Shown one piece after another: positions 43,708 through 52,558 of a stretch of DNA of 64,000 bases. A program made the translations under genes and the position numbers. The stretch is from Paenibacillus silvae (GTDB taxonomy: Bacteria; Bacillota; Bacilli; Paenibacillales; Paenibacillaceae), in contig NZ_BMFU01000001.1 of assembly GCF_014639235.1 (NCBI RefSeq), positions 992,001 through 1,056,000 on the forward strand. The letters run 5' to 3'. Every line of letters begins with the position of its first letter. Within the stretch, counting starts at the first letter, position 1. Below the pieces are notes generated by a model, which ran no database searches, was not told where the DNA came from, and worked only from the letters and a program-made list of their open reading frames with translations.

Positions 43708-45780
43708 ATGTTAAACATTTTAAAAAAACGGGGAAAAGCCGGGGCACGCAAAGCCAGTATGGCGAATACGCTGTCCATTGTTTTATTGGTGATTATTGTC
43801 GTTGTGTTCGCTGTACTTGGAACATTTGTGTTCACGAGTACAAAAGACATCATGGTTCATCAGCAGGAATCCATGCTCCAGACCAAAACACAAGCCATTG
43901 TCAGTGAATTCGATGCACTGTTTAAAGAAAAAGGCGCTCTGGTCAAGCAAATGTCAACGAACAAATTATTCAGGCAATACATAGAAACAACCAATTCAGC
44001 GGCTGAAGCATCCACGTCCACTTATGCTGAGGAAACAAAGGAAACACTTGCCGCTATCGTGGAGGCTGAGCCTTCGTTTGCCGATGCATGGGTTGCCGGG
44101 CTCAATGGAAAAGGCTTCTGGATTCAAAATGACGGCGTAGTCTCTGCACCTGATTTTGATATTCAGGCACGTCCATACTTTCAGCCGCTGAAAGAAGCCG
44201 ATGGACTCTACTATTCTGACCCGTATATAGATGTTGCCGCGGGCAGTGTTCTTATGGGCATTTTCTATCCAATCAAGGATGAGAACAACAATATGATCGG
44301 TTTTGCAGCAGCCGATATTGCATTTAAAGATATTCCGAACATTATGAAAAGTTATTCTTTGGGCAGCACAGGTTATTCCATTTTGCTCTCCAAGAGCGGA
44401 GAAATTCTGTACCATCCGGATGAGAGCAAGGTGCTAAAAGAAAATATCCTGAAGAGTCAAGGCGATATGGCTGAAGTAGGTAAGAAAATGATTGCTGGAG
44501 AATCCGGCATAACCTTGATAAATGACAATGGGGAGAACCGCTACATTGGCTATGCAACCAGCAAAGATACCGGATGGTCGGTAGGCTTGACCATCTCCGA
44601 GAAAGAGGTTTTGGAGGAACTCAGCAAGTTTACCACCTTGACTTTGGCGGGATTCATTGTAGCCACCTTGTTGCTTGTAATTATTAGTAATATTACCCTT
44701 CGCGGTCAGTTGCGCACGATTCCGCAGCTACTTGGCAAGATCAAACAGATTGAGCAAGGAGATCTCACGGTCAAACTGGATATCAAATCCAAGAACGAGA
44801 TTGGACAGATTGCCGAGGGACTGAACTCCATGGTGCATAAAATTCAGAGTATGCTGCAGATCGTGGGCAATTCAGCACAAGTTCTTAACCAATCCTCCAA
44901 TGACCTGCAATCCATATCTTCAAGAACTGCAGTGACGATGAATGATACATCCACCGCGATTAACGAGATTGCCAATGCAACCAACTATCAATCCATTGAA
45001 ACCGAAAATATTTTACGCAAAACAGGCTCATTGTCGAACCAGATTGATGAGATTGCCGCCGATGCACAGGTTATGGGAGCTATGGTACAGACCTCTGCCG
45101 ATCAAAGCGGTCATGGCCTGGCCGTCGTAGAACAATTATCCAGATGGTCCGATGAGAACCATACCTCAACTCAGGCCGTATCCTCTATTATTCAGGAAAT
45201 TGATCAGAGCCGGAATGAAATATCCAGCTTTGTCGATACGGTGAAACAAATTGCCTCGCAAACCAATCTGCTCGCCCTTAATGCCTCCATTGAGGCTGCA
45301 CGTGCCGGAGAGCATGGCAGAGGATTCGCCGTTGTAGCAGAAGAGGTTCGCAAGCTGGCTGAACAGACTGCACTGGCTACAGAGGAAATTAACAAAAAGG
45401 TCAATGTAATCGAAGAGAAAACCTCTCTATCGGTTGAACATACCGTGCGTGGTCTGAACATTGCTGAGGAGAACGCGAAATCCGTGGAGAATACCAAGAA
45501 AGTGTTCTACACCATTAACAAGGATCTGAAGGAGCTGCAGCTCCGCATGCAACAGATTACAAACAGTACAGCCAGTGTGCATCAGCACAAGGACGAAATA
45601 TTCCAGGCTCTGGAGGTTATCTCCTCGACCACCGAAGAGAACTCTGCTTCAACCGAAGAGGTAAGCGCAAGTACACAGGAACAGCTCGATAGCATTCAGC
45701 AGGTCGCTGATCTGTCCAATGAGTTGAATCAGCTGTCTGCCAAGCTTCAGGACGAATTGAGCCACTTCAAGGTCAAATAA
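43708..45780 (+). CDS. methyl-accepting chemotaxis protein
   Basis: The 690-residue protein has a membrane helix at about 23-45 and an extracellular dCache-type sensor (about 50-300; PYFQPLKEADGLYYSDPYID, YSILLSKSGEILYHPD). A second helix lies at about 308-330, followed by a HAMP domain and a long cytoplasmic signalling coiled coil. The conserved hairpin tip IASQTNLLALNASIEAARAG is present. It senses small ligands outside and controls CheA. The ligand is unknown; dCache domains often bind amino acids. Confidence 0.95.
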   Translation: MLNILKKRGKAGARKASMANTLSIVLLVIIVVVFAVLGTFVFTSTKDIMVHQQESMLQTKTQAIVSEFDALFKEKGALVKQMSTNKLFRQYIETTNSAAEASTSTYAEETKETLAAIVEAEPSFADAWVAGLNGKGFWIQNDGVVSAPDFDIQARPYFQPLKEADGLYYSDPYIDVAAGSVLMGIFYPIKDENNNMIGFAAADIAFKDIPNIMKSYSLGSTGYSILLSKSGEILYHPDESKVLKENILKSQGDMAEVGKKMIAGESGITLINDNGENRYIGYATSKDTGWSVGLTISEKEVLEELSKFTTLTLAGFIVATLLLVIISNITLRGQLRTIPQLLGKIKQIEQGDLTVKLDIKSKNEIGQIAEGLNSMVHKIQSMLQIVGNSAQVLNQSSNDLQSISSRTAVTMNDTSTAINEIANATNYQSIETENILRKTGSLSNQIDEIAADAQVMGAMVQTSADQSGHGLAVVEQLSRWSDENHTSTQAVSSIIQEIDQSRNEISSFVDTVKQIASQTNLLALNASIEAARAGEHGRGFAVVAEEVRKLAEQTALATEEINKKVNVIEEKTSLSVEHTVRGLNIAEENAKSVENTKKVFYTINKDLKELQLRMQQITNSTASVHQHKDEIFQALEVISSTTEENSASTEEVSASTQEQLDSIQQVADLSNELNQLSAKLQDELSHFKVK

Positions 45781-45873
45781 GCTGCTCAGCTCTCTGCTCT
45801 TCTCTTTTGTGCGTTATGCATTTATTATTAATAAATATGCGTACGAAGAGCATTGGAGGCTGATGGAATTAAC

Positions 45874-47046
45874 ATGGAATTTGCAAAACGAATGAATCAC
45901 TTTAGTGAAGGCATCTTCACCAAGCTACTGGACATCAAGCGTCGCCGGCTGGAACAGGGGCAGCCCGTCATTGATCTTAGCGTCGGGACACCCAACATTC
46001 CACCGGCCCCGCATATTATGAACGCACTCTGTGAGGCAGCGGCTGATCCGGCTAATTATATTTACGCAGTCAACGATCAAAGTGATCTGCTGCAGGCCGC
46101 AAGTGACTGGTATAAAGAGCGATATCACGTTGAACTGGACCCGCAGACAGAAATTTGCTCACTGCTCGGCTCCCAGGAGGGGCTTGCACATATCTCCCTC
46201 TCGATCGTGGATGAAGGTGATCTTGTACTCGTTCCTGATCCCTGTTATCCGGTGTTCGCAGATGGTCCTCTTCTGGCGGGAGCTGAGCTCTACTATATGC
46301 CGCAAAAAGAAGAACACAACTACGTTATTCAGCTGCATGAAATCCCTGAGGCTGTCGCAGAGCGAGCCAAATTCATGCTGGTATCCTATCCGAATAACCC
46401 GACTACAGCGATGGCCCCAGACTCCTTCTATGAAGAGTTGATTGCCTTTGCCAAGAAATACAGCATTATCGTGCTGCACGATAATGCGTACAGCGAGCTT
46501 GTATTTGACGGTAAAACGTGTGGCAGCTTTCTGGCTTACCCGGGTGCCATGGATGTAGGGATCGAGTTCAACTCCTTGTCCAAAACCTATGGACTGGCTG
46601 GAGCACGAATCGGTTTTTGTCTAGGCAACGCTAACGTTGTCTCTATGCTGAAAAAACTGAAATCCAATATGGATTACGGTATGTTTATTCCAATTCAGCG
46701 GGCGGCAATTGCTGCTATTACAGGTGACCAAACGGATGTTGGACGGGTTAGAGCCATCTATGAGGAACGGCGTGATATGCTGTGTGAAGGCTTTGCGAAA
46801 TTAGGCTGGCTTATCGACAAACCGGAAGCCACCATGTTTATCTGGACCCGCATTCCTGCACATTACAGTACTTCGGAGCAATTCGCGACGGAGCTTGTTA
46901 CCAAAGCAGGTGTCATTGTTACGCCAGGCAGTGCCTTTGGCCCATCAGGTGAAGGCTATGTCAGACTGGCTCTCGTTCAGGATGTCGAGCAGCTGCAGCA
47001 AGCCCTTGACGCTGTAAGAGACAGTGGTATCCTGATGGCTGATTAA
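45874..47046 (+). CDS. PLP-dependent class I/II aminotransferase
   Basis: The 390-residue protein has the fold-type I aminotransferase layout: IDLSVGTPNIPPAPHIM at the N-terminus, SYPNNPTTA, the DNAYSELVF region, and the PLP lysine in SLSKTYGLAGARIGF. It resembles LL-diaminopimelate/alanine-type aminotransferases. The ATG at 45874 is preceded by GGAGG at long spacing; an in-frame TTG at 45853 is possible. The specific amino acid is not predictable. Confidence 0.9.
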   Translation: MEFAKRMNHFSEGIFTKLLDIKRRRLEQGQPVIDLSVGTPNIPPAPHIMNALCEAAADPANYIYAVNDQSDLLQAASDWYKERYHVELDPQTEICSLLGSQEGLAHISLSIVDEGDLVLVPDPCYPVFADGPLLAGAELYYMPQKEEHNYVIQLHEIPEAVAERAKFMLVSYPNNPTTAMAPDSFYEELIAFAKKYSIIVLHDNAYSELVFDGKTCGSFLAYPGAMDVGIEFNSLSKTYGLAGARIGFCLGNANVVSMLKKLKSNMDYGMFIPIQRAAIAAITGDQTDVGRVRAIYEERRDMLCEGFAKLGWLIDKPEATMFIWTRIPAHYSTSEQFATELVTKAGVIVTPGSAFGPSGEGYVRLALVQDVEQLQQALDAVRDSGILMAD

Positions 47047-47085
47047 GTTCAACTGATAAGCTGTATGCAGGATGTGCAAAAAGTT

Positions 47086-47127
47086 AAAAGCACCAAACCC
47101 GTATGAAAGGGTTTGGTGCTTTTTTTA
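47086..47127. terminator. bidirectional terminator
   Basis: AAAAGCACCAAACCC (47086-47100) pairs with GGGTTTGGTGCTTTT (47109-47123), with T-runs on both strands. It serves the aminotransferase gene and the convergent permease gene, whose stop codon overlaps the T-run. Confidence 0.9.
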
Positions 47128-49176
47128 TTTTACCGCTTTGCGCCAGTTCGAACGGTACATCAGGTACAGGAAGTACGGTGTGCCGATGATTGCTATCAGA
47201 ATACCTGACGGTATTTCGGTTGGAGCCATTACCGTTCTGCCTATCGTATCGGCGAGCACCAGCAGAACTGCCCCGGCCAGTGCCGACAGGAACATGGACT
47301 GTCTCAGCTTGTGGCCTGTTAACAGCCGAACCATATGTGGTGCAATCAGACCGATAAATCCGACCGTACCTACACAAGCGACGGCGCCAGCCGCAAGCAA
47401 AACTCCTGTTGCCATTGCGAGCAGGCGAGTACGCCGTACGTTCATGCCAAGCCCGGAAGCGCTGTTGTCATCAAACACCAGCAGTTCGAATCTGCGGGCA
47501 AGCCACCAGGCGATCGGAATCAGAACCAGCAGGAATATGCCAATAACCTTGACCTGTTCCCATGTACGGGCATACGTACTGCCTGTGAGCCAGATGTAAC
47601 CACTGCTGCCGTAGACGGCTCCGCGTACAATCAGAATCTGAATGCCCGCGCCGGCTATAGCTGACATGGCAATCCCCAGCAGTACAACAGCGGATGGATT
47701 CAAGCCTTTTTTCCACGATAGCGAAAATACTACTGAAGCTGCAATGGCTGCACCAACGATAGCTGCAGCAGGCAGCATATACATCGGCAGACCAGGCCAG
47801 AGTATGAACACCATCATAGCTCCCAGCCCTGCACCCGAAGATACTCCGACGATGGAAGCATCGGCCAGCGGATTACGTACTGCCATCTGAATCAATACAC
47901 CGCTGATGGCGAGAGCAGCGCCTGCCCCGGCAGCCACCAGCGTACGCGGGATGCGAAGCTGCACAAGTGCAGAGAACATGCCATCTGACTGGAACAGGCT
48001 TGGTAGCAGCTCAGCCAGAGGAATACGCATTCCACCAAACATGGTACTAAGCAACAGCAGCAGAATCGTAATCGCTGTGAAAAGAATAGCCAGAGGCATG
48101 AAGGCGAAGCGGCGCACACGCCCGCCAGTGCTCATAGATGTTGTCATGCCGCCGCCATTCCCCGCTTTCATGCGGGTAAGCACCAGCCAAATCAGCCAAG
48201 GCGCGCCAATGATTGCCATAACAGCGCCTGTTGGCAGCTCCATGCTGGAGTTGTGAACCATTTTGGCAAGCACATCCGCTCCAACCAGCAACGCTGCCCC
48301 CCAGATGAATACACCAGGGATCAACAGTCGATTGGAGCGCACACCACTCAGACGGACCAAATGTGGAGCTACCAGACCGACAAAGCCGATGGGGCCAATG
48401 ACACTGACAATCACAGCAGCCAGAATAACGGCAATGATGAGTCCACCCGTCCGCGCAAGTCCAACTCGCTGGCCGAGGGAGGAAGCAGTAGATTCATCCA
48501 GCTCCAGCATATCCCATTGCTTGGACAAAAGCAGCGCGATCAGCGTTACTCCAATAACCCACGGCCAGGCATATTTGACACCTGTCCAGTCATTTTGTAC
48601 AAGCGTCCCTGAACCCCACAGAAATAAACCCTGTGTCTCCATGGAGAAAAAAATATGCAATGCGCTCGTAAATGAACCAAGGATCATCGACACAATCATA
48701 CCGGACAATGCCAGCCTTACCGGAGTGGATGTCCGTCCACCACCCATAAAATAAGCGGCGAACGCAGCAAGCAGGCCACCCATGGCAGCAAAAAGAAATG
48801 GCGACTGACTGAGTACACCAGGAAAAAGAATAGCGCCGAGCACAACGACAAAGTAAGCCCCGGCATTGATACCAAGCGTGTCTGAAGCAGCCAGCGGGTT
48901 TCGCGTAATCGTTTGGAGCAATGCTCCCGCCACAGCAAGTGCCCCACCGGCAAGGATGCCAATAACGGTACGCGGCATACGCAAATCCCAGACCATGTTA
49001 TGCTCAAGCGTCCCTTGTCTGTTCGTAAGCGCACCCCAGACGTCATGCAAAGAAATGGCGGCCTCACCATAACATAAACTTACAAAAAAAAGCACGATAA
49101 GGGCGGTCAGACCGCCCCCATAGATGCTTAACATACGCCAGTTCACCGCTGGCTTGGCTCCTTGAAGCGAGCTCAT
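47125..49176 (-). CDS. fused FecCD-type iron-siderophore permease (FhuB-like)
   Basis: The 683-residue protein consists of two tandem FecCD permease units with about 20 membrane helices in total. Each half repeats LRMPRTVIGILAGGALAVAG / LRIPRTLVAAGAGAALAISG, the NPLA motif, and GFVGLVAPHLVRL / GFIGLIAPHMVRL, which contacts the ATPase. Fused permeases of this kind occur in hydroxamate-siderophore systems. It overlaps the binding-protein gene by ATGA. No ATPase gene is adjacent, so a shared ATPase must come from elsewhere. Confidence 0.92.
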   Translation of the reverse strand: MSSLQGAKPAVNWRMLSIYGGGLTALIVLFFVSLCYGEAAISLHDVWGALTNRQGTLEHNMVWDLRMPRTVIGILAGGALAVAGALLQTITRNPLAASDTLGINAGAYFVVVLGAILFPGVLSQSPFLFAAMGGLLAAFAAYFMGGGRTSTPVRLALSGMIVSMILGSFTSALHIFFSMETQGLFLWGSGTLVQNDWTGVKYAWPWVIGVTLIALLLSKQWDMLELDESTASSLGQRVGLARTGGLIIAVILAAVIVSVIGPIGFVGLVAPHLVRLSGVRSNRLLIPGVFIWGAALLVGADVLAKMVHNSSMELPTGAVMAIIGAPWLIWLVLTRMKAGNGGGMTTSMSTGGRVRRFAFMPLAILFTAITILLLLLSTMFGGMRIPLAELLPSLFQSDGMFSALVQLRIPRTLVAAGAGAALAISGVLIQMAVRNPLADASIVGVSSGAGLGAMMVFILWPGLPMYMLPAAAIVGAAIAASVVFSLSWKKGLNPSAVVLLGIAMSAIAGAGIQILIVRGAVYGSSGYIWLTGSTYARTWEQVKVIGIFLLVLIPIAWWLARRFELLVFDDNSASGLGMNVRRTRLLAMATGVLLAAGAVACVGTVGFIGLIAPHMVRLLTGHKLRQSMFLSALAGAVLLVLADTIGRTVMAPTEIPSGILIAIIGTPYFLYLMYRSNWRKAVK

Positions 49177-50171
49177 TTGGTAATCGCCTCAACTACACCG
49201 TCAACCAGCACTTTGGAAGAAATCGGTCCGCCAAAGGTCCAAGTTGTACTGCCCAGCTGGTACGTACGTTTTTCCTTCACAAAGTTCAAACCGTTCCATA
49301 CCGAATTATTTTTCATCGCCGTTCCAAACACGTCATCATCCGGTTGAGTAATATAGATAAAATTACTGTCCTGTACAGTAGATAAGGATTCGATGCCTAC
49401 AGTAGAGAAACCGTAATTTTCAAGCTTGTCCGGCTGCCAATCATTGACCATGCCGATCTTGTTCAGGGTACCTGCTACGACCGAGTTATCCGAGAACATA
49501 CGCAAGGAAGCCGCGTTTTGATATGTGAATGCCTGTGTCAAAGCATAATGGAAATTTTCTTTACCGGCTGCAGCCAGCTTTTCTTTGGCATCTGTATAGT
49601 GCTGATCCAGACCGCTCAAAACTTCCTTCGCTTTATCTTCTTTGCCCAGTACGGCTGCAATGGTATTAAAAATAGTCGTCATCTTATCATAGTTATAACC
49701 TTCACCATTGTATGGATCGAATTCCAGCGTTGGAGCAATCGCATTCAGCTGATCATACACATTCGTATTGTTGTCCGCATTAGCAATAATCAGATCCGGC
49801 TTGAGTGCGGCAATAGCCTCCATATTCGGTTCACTGCGTGTTCCGATATCTGTTACGCTGTCATCCAGAGCAGCTTCATTTGTTACATACACTTTATAGT
49901 TTGCATTATCAGCATTACCGACAGGCTGAACCCCCAGGGCAACAACATCCTCTGTATACGTCCATTCCAGCGTGACAACACGCTTAGCGGGCTTGTCCAG
50001 TGTAAACTCTCCACGATTATGCTGCACCGTAATCGGACCGGCAGTCTCTTCAGCAGGCGCACCGCCGGAAACAGCGTCTTTACTCGGTTCTGATGTGGTA
50101 GCTGCCTTACCGCAACCTGCCAGCACCAAAACAAATGCCATCATAATCAATAGTGCGTGTAACCCTTTTCT
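49173..50171 (-). CDS. iron-siderophore ABC transporter substrate-binding lipoprotein
   Basis: The 332-residue protein has a lipoprotein signal with lipobox VLAGCGKA and a FecB-type binding domain (RVVTLEWTYTEDVVALGVQPVG, NMEAIAALKPDLIIANADNN). The ATG at 50171 follows AGGGGAG; a longer frame from 50216 runs through the promoter. It is the first gene of a two-gene operon with the fused permease and lies 38 bases from a Fur box. Confidence 0.93.
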   Translation of the reverse strand, partial: RKGLHALLIMMAFVLVLAGCGKAATTSEPSKDAVSGGAPAEETAGPITVQHNRGEFTLDKPAKRVVTLEWTYTEDVVALGVQPVGNADNANYKVYVTNEAALDDSVTDIGTRSEPNMEAIAALKPDLIIANADNNTNVYDQLNAIAPTLEFDPYNGEGYNYDKMTTIFNTIAAVLGKEDKAKEVLSGLDQHYTDAKEKLAAAGKENFHYALTQAFTYQNAASLRMFSDNSVVAGTLNKIGMVNDWQPDKLENYGFSTVGIESLSTVQDSNFIYITQPDDDVFGTAMKNNSVWNGLNFVKEKRTYQLGSTTWTFGGPISSKVLVDGVVEAITK

Positions 50172-50208
50172 CATATCTCTTGTCTCCCCTGTTTGTATGT
50201 ATTTATAT

Positions 50209-50227
50209 GATAACAATTATCATTATC
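50209..50227. promoter_or_regulatory. Fur box of the second iron-siderophore operon
   Basis: GATAACAATTATCATTATC matches the 19-base Fur consensus at 16 positions and lies in the promoter region of the binding-protein gene. Confidence 0.85.
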
Positions 50228-50287
50228 ACTAATGAGTTCTGTTTTGTCAATGCTTCTGCCGATATCTTTCCACTGCTTCACCTCAGC

Positions 50288-50320
50288 AAAAAAAGGAAAG
50301 GCATGGCTTGCAGTCCATCC
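50288..50320 (-). terminator. possible terminator of the CueP-like gene
   Basis: On the minus strand GGATGG pairs with CCATGCC with one bulged base, followed by TTTCCTTTTTTT. Confidence 0.4.
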
Positions 50321-50381
50321 TCTCCCCGTACCCATTCAGCCTGAGTTGTTTGAAAATACCAGCTTAAAATAATCAGATACC

Positions 50382-50924
50382 TCACATTAGCTGCATTGTA
50401 GTGATGCAGGTTTGGTCATCTGGGTATGTAGACAGCTGCTTCTCGGCCACCTTGCCATCCTGAACGATACGGATCAGATAGGTACGGTCCCTCGGCACCC
50501 ATAAATCCATAAATCCGTTCGCTCCAGACTTTAACACTTCATCTTTCATGAATGTGTTCCCCTCAGAATCATGAATCGTCACCATGAACTCCTCATTCAC
50601 CATCTCGCCCTGACAGCCCGTTAAACTATGAATTTCACAGGGATGGGTCTGCTGCACGTAGGGAGCAATGGACAGAAAAAATTCATTTTCCGGCAGGGTG
50701 TAAGTCGTTTCCTTATTCCCTGTTTCTGTCACGGTCAACGTTGTAGCACTAATCGAAGCAGACTGCGGTTTCTCCCGGCCTGTACTGATATCCTCTACCA
50801 GCTTTCGAACATCCGTCCCTTCGGCCTGCTCAGCCTTATCTCTGCCTGCTGTGTTTGCAATCAGATACGTACCAAGCAGAATCAAAACGACAGCACTGAC
50901 AATCATCCATAATGGCTTTTTCAT
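50382..50924 (-). CDS. CueP-like metal-binding envelope protein
   Basis: The 180-residue protein has an N-terminal membrane anchor or signal (KKPLWMIVSAVVLILLGTYL) and a C-terminal domain with the CueP pattern: THPCEIHSLTGCQGEM carries two cysteines, NGFMDLWVPRDRTYLIRI follows, and TCITTMQLM at the end carries the third. Enteric CueP binds periplasmic copper through such residues; here the protein would face the outside of the membrane. Copper handling is inferred from the family. Confidence 0.8.
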   Translation of the reverse strand: MKKPLWMIVSAVVLILLGTYLIANTAGRDKAEQAEGTDVRKLVEDISTGREKPQSASISATTLTVTETGNKETTYTLPENEFFLSIAPYVQQTHPCEIHSLTGCQGEMVNEEFMVTIHDSEGNTFMKDEVLKSGANGFMDLWVPRDRTYLIRIVQDGKVAEKQLSTYPDDQTCITTMQLM

Positions 50925-51054
50925 CAGGCAACTCCCTTCTTCTTTCCTCTAATTATATAAAGAAATTACCTTTAAAAGGGATCTGTCCAGCATCGTTCAC
51001 CATTTTTTCATATTTTTGGTTCTTATTCATATATAGAAAAAGATATCTGCCTAT

Positions 51055-51105
51055 CACATAGAAGAAGAAGCCTGCCTATCACATCTGTGATCAGCTTGCT
51101 TCTTC
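51055..51105 (-). terminator. probable terminator of the GNAT/peptide operon
   Basis: GAAGAAGC (51064-51071) pairs with GCTTCTTC (51098-51105), with an inner ATCAC/GTGAT pairing; on the minus strand TTCTTCTATG follows. A 13-base direct repeat CTGCCTATCACAT occurs at 51047 and 51072. Confidence 0.45.
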
Positions 51106-51155
51106 GGTTCTTTCTTGTTCCTCAGCAGGAATATGGAAGGATTGCGAAACGGGGA

Positions 51156-51272
51156 TTATTTTGCAGGGGTTGTGCTTGCACGGAGCTGTTCATTCAGCTT
51201 CAATACATTTTCAAACTTGAGAATGCGTCCACCTTTTTCAGGTCTGTTGTAAGAACTCGGTATTGGAATCAA
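51156..51272 (-). CDS. 38-residue peptide with strong ribosome site
   Basis: A TTG start at 51272 follows the near-perfect ribosome site AAAGGAGGTG by 8 bases. The peptide begins MIPIPSSYNRPEKGGRILKF and ends with TTPAK; it is basic, has no Cys or Trp and no membrane segment. It begins about 35 bases after the stop of the second GNAT-like gene on the same strand. It could be a signalling or modified peptide, or a small regulatory protein. I do not recognise a family. Confidence 0.55.
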   Translation of the reverse strand: MIPIPSSYNRPEKGGRILKFENVLKLNEQLRASTTPAK

Positions 51273-51306
51273 GTGGTTTTCACCTCCTTTCAGGTTAATT
51301 AGTCAT

Positions 51307-51819
51307 TCAGTCAGATCGGGACGTCGTTTGAATCTTCAGATAAACAAGTAAAGGCTCTAATTCAGCCGTATATACATGCTCCCTTCTACCGTTACGCACC
51401 TGAACATCCGTCCATACCGCAAATTTGCTGTATAATCGATTGATATAACGGTTGTTTGCGGCTGCGTGAAACTGTATGGTCTGAACATGCCTGTTCTCCT
51501 CACAGATCCATAAGACGACATCTCTAAGGCCTGCAAAAAACACTCTGCTGCTTCGATACTTTTTAACCAGTACGGCTGAATCAATAAAAGCGGTGTGCAC
51601 GTTCTCGATGTAACGATACTGGATGAACGCGCTGAGCTGACCCTGATCATCATCAAACAAGAGTAGATGAGTTTGCTGAATCGTATCAATTAAATGAAAT
51701 AAGGCGTCATGAAGCATATACTGCTCATCGAATTCATCACTGTTCGCCAGATAAAAACGGGCAAACCGGGCATAATCCTCATCTTTTAAGGAATGATGGC
51801 CCTTTGGCTGCAAAATCAA
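51307..51819 (-). CDS. GNAT-fold-like protein, paralogue 2
   Basis: The 170-residue protein is a diverged acyltransferase-like fold. Strands FIQYRYIENVHTAFIDSAVL are followed by the motif KKYRSSRVFFAGLRDVVLWI, which corresponds to the acyl-CoA-binding R/Q-x-x-G-x-G/A turn and helix of GNAT enzymes. RLYSKFAVWTDVQ matches the final strand-helix area. It starts with TTG (51819). It is homologous to the gene upstream (51846-52379) and probably in one operon with it and the 38-residue peptide. Confidence 0.6.
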   Translation of the reverse strand: MILQPKGHHSLKDEDYARFARFYLANSDEFDEQYMLHDALFHLIDTIQQTHLLLFDDDQGQLSAFIQYRYIENVHTAFIDSAVLVKKYRSSRVFFAGLRDVVLWICEENRHVQTIQFHAAANNRYINRLYSKFAVWTDVQVRNGRREHVYTAELEPLLVYLKIQTTSRSD

Positions 51820-51845
51820 GATGACGTCATCCTTTCCTTACCCTT

Positions 51846-52379
51846 CTACACACAAACCTCACGTTCAAACGAAGCCAGGTACGCCCGAAGCTCAGCAAGC
51901 TTTACAGCATAAGCATGTAACGTGCCTGCTCCAAATGTTTTACTGGATACTTGTTCTGCAAATTTGGAGAATAGCCGGTGCATGCTCCCTTCATGAGGAG
52001 CCCAAAATCGAATCTCCTGTACAGGCACAACCTCATGCACATGATCATCCAGATGTTGTACCAGAAACCGGAGCCCCTCTATAAAAATTCGGCTGCCACG
52101 ATGCTTATTTACAATAAAAGCGACCTGCAGTTGTACCACATGCTGATCTTCATAATTCTGCTCTCCCGTACCATGAATAAATCCAAATGCACCTGCTGTC
52201 TCATCTTCTTCATCAAAACATAAGATTGCACTACCGTTCATAAATAGCGGACTGGAGATATAGCTTAGCGTTGTCGAAAAAGAATAAGGTATATTCAACT
52301 CACTATAATGAGCCAGCAGAAAATCCATATATCGATGTTGGTACATAAATGTTATGCAGTCCGAAAAGTAATACTTCAT
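51846..52379 (-). CDS. GNAT-fold-like protein, paralogue 1
   Basis: The 177-residue protein shares its layout with the next gene: a helical N-terminus, then VVQLQVAFIVNKHRGSRIFI followed by EGLRFLVQHL (the GNAT motif-A region), then RFWAPHEGSMHRLFSKFAEQ. Because the AcCoA motif is degenerate, an acetyltransferase role is only probable. GGAAGGGA precedes the ATG. It is the first gene of an apparent three-gene unit ending with a 38-residue peptide. Confidence 0.6.
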   Translation of the reverse strand: MKYYFSDCITFMYQHRYMDFLLAHYSELNIPYSFSTTLSYISSPLFMNGSAILCFDEEDETAGAFGFIHGTGEQNYEDQHVVQLQVAFIVNKHRGSRIFIEGLRFLVQHLDDHVHEVVPVQEIRFWAPHEGSMHRLFSKFAEQVSSKTFGAGTLHAYAVKLAELRAYLASFEREVCV

Positions 52380-52558
52380 AAACCAATTCCCTTCCTGGTT
52401 GCCGGGTCTTAATGCCTATGTATTATGTGGACTATTGTACTTAGATAAGTTTAAGTTTTGTTTAAGTTCATCGAGATTCAGGAAATTTTTCTTTCGACAA
52501 GTCGGACAATGCATCTATAATAAATATACAAATTTCCCCTCGGCCGGAGGTCACCCTG

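Noticed and set aside
47072..47599. 175-codon plus-strand frame (and similar ones to 49 kb)
   Set aside because: Antisense to the permease gene; it starts inside the bidirectional terminator.
50925..51060. Possible structured RNA in the AT-rich gap after the CueP-like gene
   Set aside because: Only short direct repeats and a terminator-like hairpin were visible; no conserved riboswitch pattern.
51087..51302. 71-codon plus-strand frame
   Set aside because: Antisense to the better supported 38-residue peptide and its strong ribosome site.
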